This document shows, one piece after another, positions 14,167 to 15,461 of a stretch of DNA of 15,461 nt. Source of the stretch: an uncultured Oscillospiraceae bacterium (GTDB taxonomy: Bacteria > Bacillota > Clostridia > Oscillospirales > Oscillospiraceae). Each line of letters opens with the position of its first letter. Position 1 is the stretch's first letter. A program made the position numbers and the translations under genes. A model generated the notes under the pieces. It saw nothing but the letters and a program-made list of their open reading frames with translations. It was not told the origin of the DNA and did no database searches. Location: positions 27,470 through 42,930 of the forward strand of contig CAQCFX010000003.1 of assembly GCA_948766235.1 (NCBI GenBank), in the 5' to 3' direction.

Positions 14167-14532
14167 ATGGCAAAGCTTTCGCAGCGGGAATGGCTGGTGT
14201 TGGGCGTGCTGTGGGACCGGGAGGGCGCGGGCCTGGGGGAGATTGTCCAGGCTCTGCATGAGCAGACGGGGTGGAGCCAAAATACGGTGCTCACCTATCT
14301 CACCCGGATGGAGGCCAAGGGGCTGGTGTCCATTGACAAGAAGGGCAGCCCCCGGCGCTATTGGGCGGCGCTCAGCCGGGAGGACTGCCAGGCCCAGGCC
14401 AGGGACGACTTTCTCCGGGAGGTGTACCGGGGGGCCGCGGGGGACCTGGTGGCGGCGTTTTTGAAGGAGAAGCCCATCTCCCCGGAGGAACGGGCGCAGC
14501 TACGCCGCCTCTTAGACGACATGGAGGTATAG
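14167..14532 (+). CDS. BlaI/MecI family transcriptional repressor
   Basis: A 121-residue winged-helix repressor. MAKLSQREWLVLGVLW and the recognition region WSQNTVLTYLTRMEAKG (about residues 36-52), followed by the wing GSPRRYWAAL, are typical of BlaI/MecI. The C-terminal part (about 75-121), with AAFLKEKPISPEE, would be the dimerisation arm that a BlaR1-type protease inactivates in known systems. ATG 14167 has AGGAGG about 8 nt upstream; an ATG at 14162 is out of frame. It is followed after 4 nt by the BlaR1-like gene, and two matching operators precede it. The regulon could include beta-lactam or cell-envelope stress genes, but no beta-lactamase is visible in the window. Confidence 0.93.
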   Translation: MAKLSQREWLVLGVLWDREGAGLGEIVQALHEQTGWSQNTVLTYLTRMEAKGLVSIDKKGSPRRYWAALSREDCQAQARDDFLREVYRGAAGDLVAAFLKEKPISPEERAQLRRLLDDMEV

Positions 14533-14536
14533 TTTT

Positions 14537-15461
14537 ATGACGGATTTTTGGTCGTTTTTGCTGCAAACGCTCACCGCCTCCGGGGTGGCGGCGCTGCTGC
14601 TGTGCGTCAAGGCCATGTTCCGGGACAAGCTGTCCCCCCGGTGGCAGTTCGCGGTATGGGGTGTGTTGGGACTGGTGCTGCTGCTTCCGGCGGGGCGGGG
14701 CGGGCGGTATGTCCTGCTCAACTGGCCCATGTGGGTGGAGGTGCTGAAGTCCGCCCTCACCGGGGAGTTTGGGACGCTCACCCGGGTGACGGCGCCCGTC
14801 CCCCTGCCGTCCCCCGCCGCGCCCGAGACGGCGGCGGATTGGCTGTATCTAATCTATGTGCTGGGGGCGGCGGCGCTCCTGGGGCGGTATGTGATTTCCT
14901 ATGTTGGCTTGCGCCTTGCCCTGAAAAAGGGGCGGCTCGCCCAAGGGGGGCGGGTAAAGGCGGTGGCGGAGCGCTACGGCCTGCCCGCCTGCCCCGCGGT
15001 GGAGGTGGAAGGCCTACCCACGGCGTTCATCTGCGGCCTTGTCAAGCCCGTGCTGGCCCTGCCCGCGGGGGCGGAGACGGAGGAAAAGGTGATTCTTCAC
15101 GAGCTGCTCCACCTGAAATACAGGGACGTGGCCTGGGGGTGGGTCATCTGCTTTTTCCGCTGCCTCCACTGGTGCAACCCGCTTTTGTGGCTGTGCGCCG
15201 ACCGGGCGGGCAACGATCTGGAGTCCCTGTGCGACCAGCGGGCGCTGGAGCGGCTGGAAGGGGAGGAGCGGCGGGACTATGGGCGGATTCTGCTGTCCAT
15301 GGCGGACGAGAAGTACGCCCGCGCTCCCGGCACCTCCTCCGCCGCCAACGGAGGAAAAAACATCCGGCGGCGCATAGAGGCCATCGCCCGGTTCAAACGC
15401 TACCCGGCGGGGATGGCGCTGGTGTCGGTGTGCGTGGCGCTGGTACTGGCGGCGCCCCTGG
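14537..15461 (+). CDS. BlaR1-type M56 family metallopeptidase sensor (partial, C-terminus beyond window)
   Basis: The frame stays open from ATG 14537 (GGAGG 9 nt upstream, within the end of the repressor gene) to the right edge, giving 308 residues. Hydrophobic helices occur at about 5-24, 37-52, 101-122, 197-220 and 292-308. The zinc-protease motif HELLH (188-192) is followed by NPLLWL and by a downstream Glu/Cys/Asp segment ESLCDQRAL, as in M56 peptidases. In characterised BlaR1/MecR1 proteins, ligand binding to an extracellular domain triggers proteolysis that relieves BlaI repression. The expected C-terminal sensor domain lies outside the window, so the ligand cannot be guessed. The 4-nt gap to the repressor gene supports one operon. 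Confidence 0.9.
   Translation, partial: MTDFWSFLLQTLTASGVAALLLCVKAMFRDKLSPRWQFAVWGVLGLVLLLPAGRGGRYVLLNWPMWVEVLKSALTGEFGTLTRVTAPVPLPSPAAPETAADWLYLIYVLGAAALLGRYVISYVGLRLALKKGRLAQGGRVKAVAERYGLPACPAVEVEGLPTAFICGLVKPVLALPAGAETEEKVILHELLHLKYRDVAWGWVICFFRCLHWCNPLLWLCADRAGNDLESLCDQRALERLEGEERRDYGRILLSMADEKYARAPGTSSAANGGKNIRRRIEAIARFKRYPAGMALVSVCVALVLAAPL

Overview
The window looks like a chromosomal segment of a spore-forming, GC-rich member of the Clostridia, most like the gut Oscillospiraceae (Flavonifractor, Intestinimonas or Oscillibacter relatives). The grounds are the high GC content (about 60% or more by eye), AGGAGG-type ribosome binding sites, a type A RNase P RNA, a YunB sporulation gene and the overall gene content. 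The taxon is an inference; no database was searched.

Layout. At the left edge is the 5' part of pyrC (class I dihydroorotase) on the minus strand, with a clear promoter. Next, also on the minus strand, comes rnpB with its own promoter and terminator. The rnpB promoter lies back to back with a plus-strand promoter and their -35 boxes overlap. The plus-strand promoter starts a compact eight-gene run: murD, three tandem M42-family metallo-aminopeptidases, a PLP enzyme of the methionine gamma-lyase/aluminium-resistance family, yunB, ligA and a membrane-anchored DNA/RNA non-specific endonuclease. Genes overlap or are at most 51 nt apart, and the run ends at a strong bidirectional terminator. It mixes cell-wall synthesis, peptide and amino-acid breakdown, DNA ligation and sporulation. 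A possible sporulation-sigma promoter sits in its largest gap, just before yunB.

Converging on that terminator is an atoE-type short-chain fatty acid transporter with a perfect consensus promoter and an inverted repeat over its -35 box. Upstream of it are a strong minus-strand terminator and a 27-codon C-terminal remnant of an unidentified gene. The remnant is cut off beside a 497-residue large serine recombinase that has its own terminator. An imperfect 44-bp inverted repeat lies just upstream of the recombinase gene and could be an attachment site or operator. This stretch looks like the end of an integrated element or the scar of one.

The right end holds a BlaI/MecI-type repressor and the N-terminal 308 residues of a BlaR1-type M56 metallopeptidase sensor. 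They are driven by a promoter carrying two perfect 12-bp palindromic operators. Whether this pair is element cargo or resident DNA cannot be settled from the window.

I did not find CRISPR arrays, tRNAs or a clearly new multi-gene system. The most unusual features are the murD/triple-M42/ligA/nuclease operon, the overlapping rnpB-murD promoters and the recombinase-gene scar-BlaIR junction.
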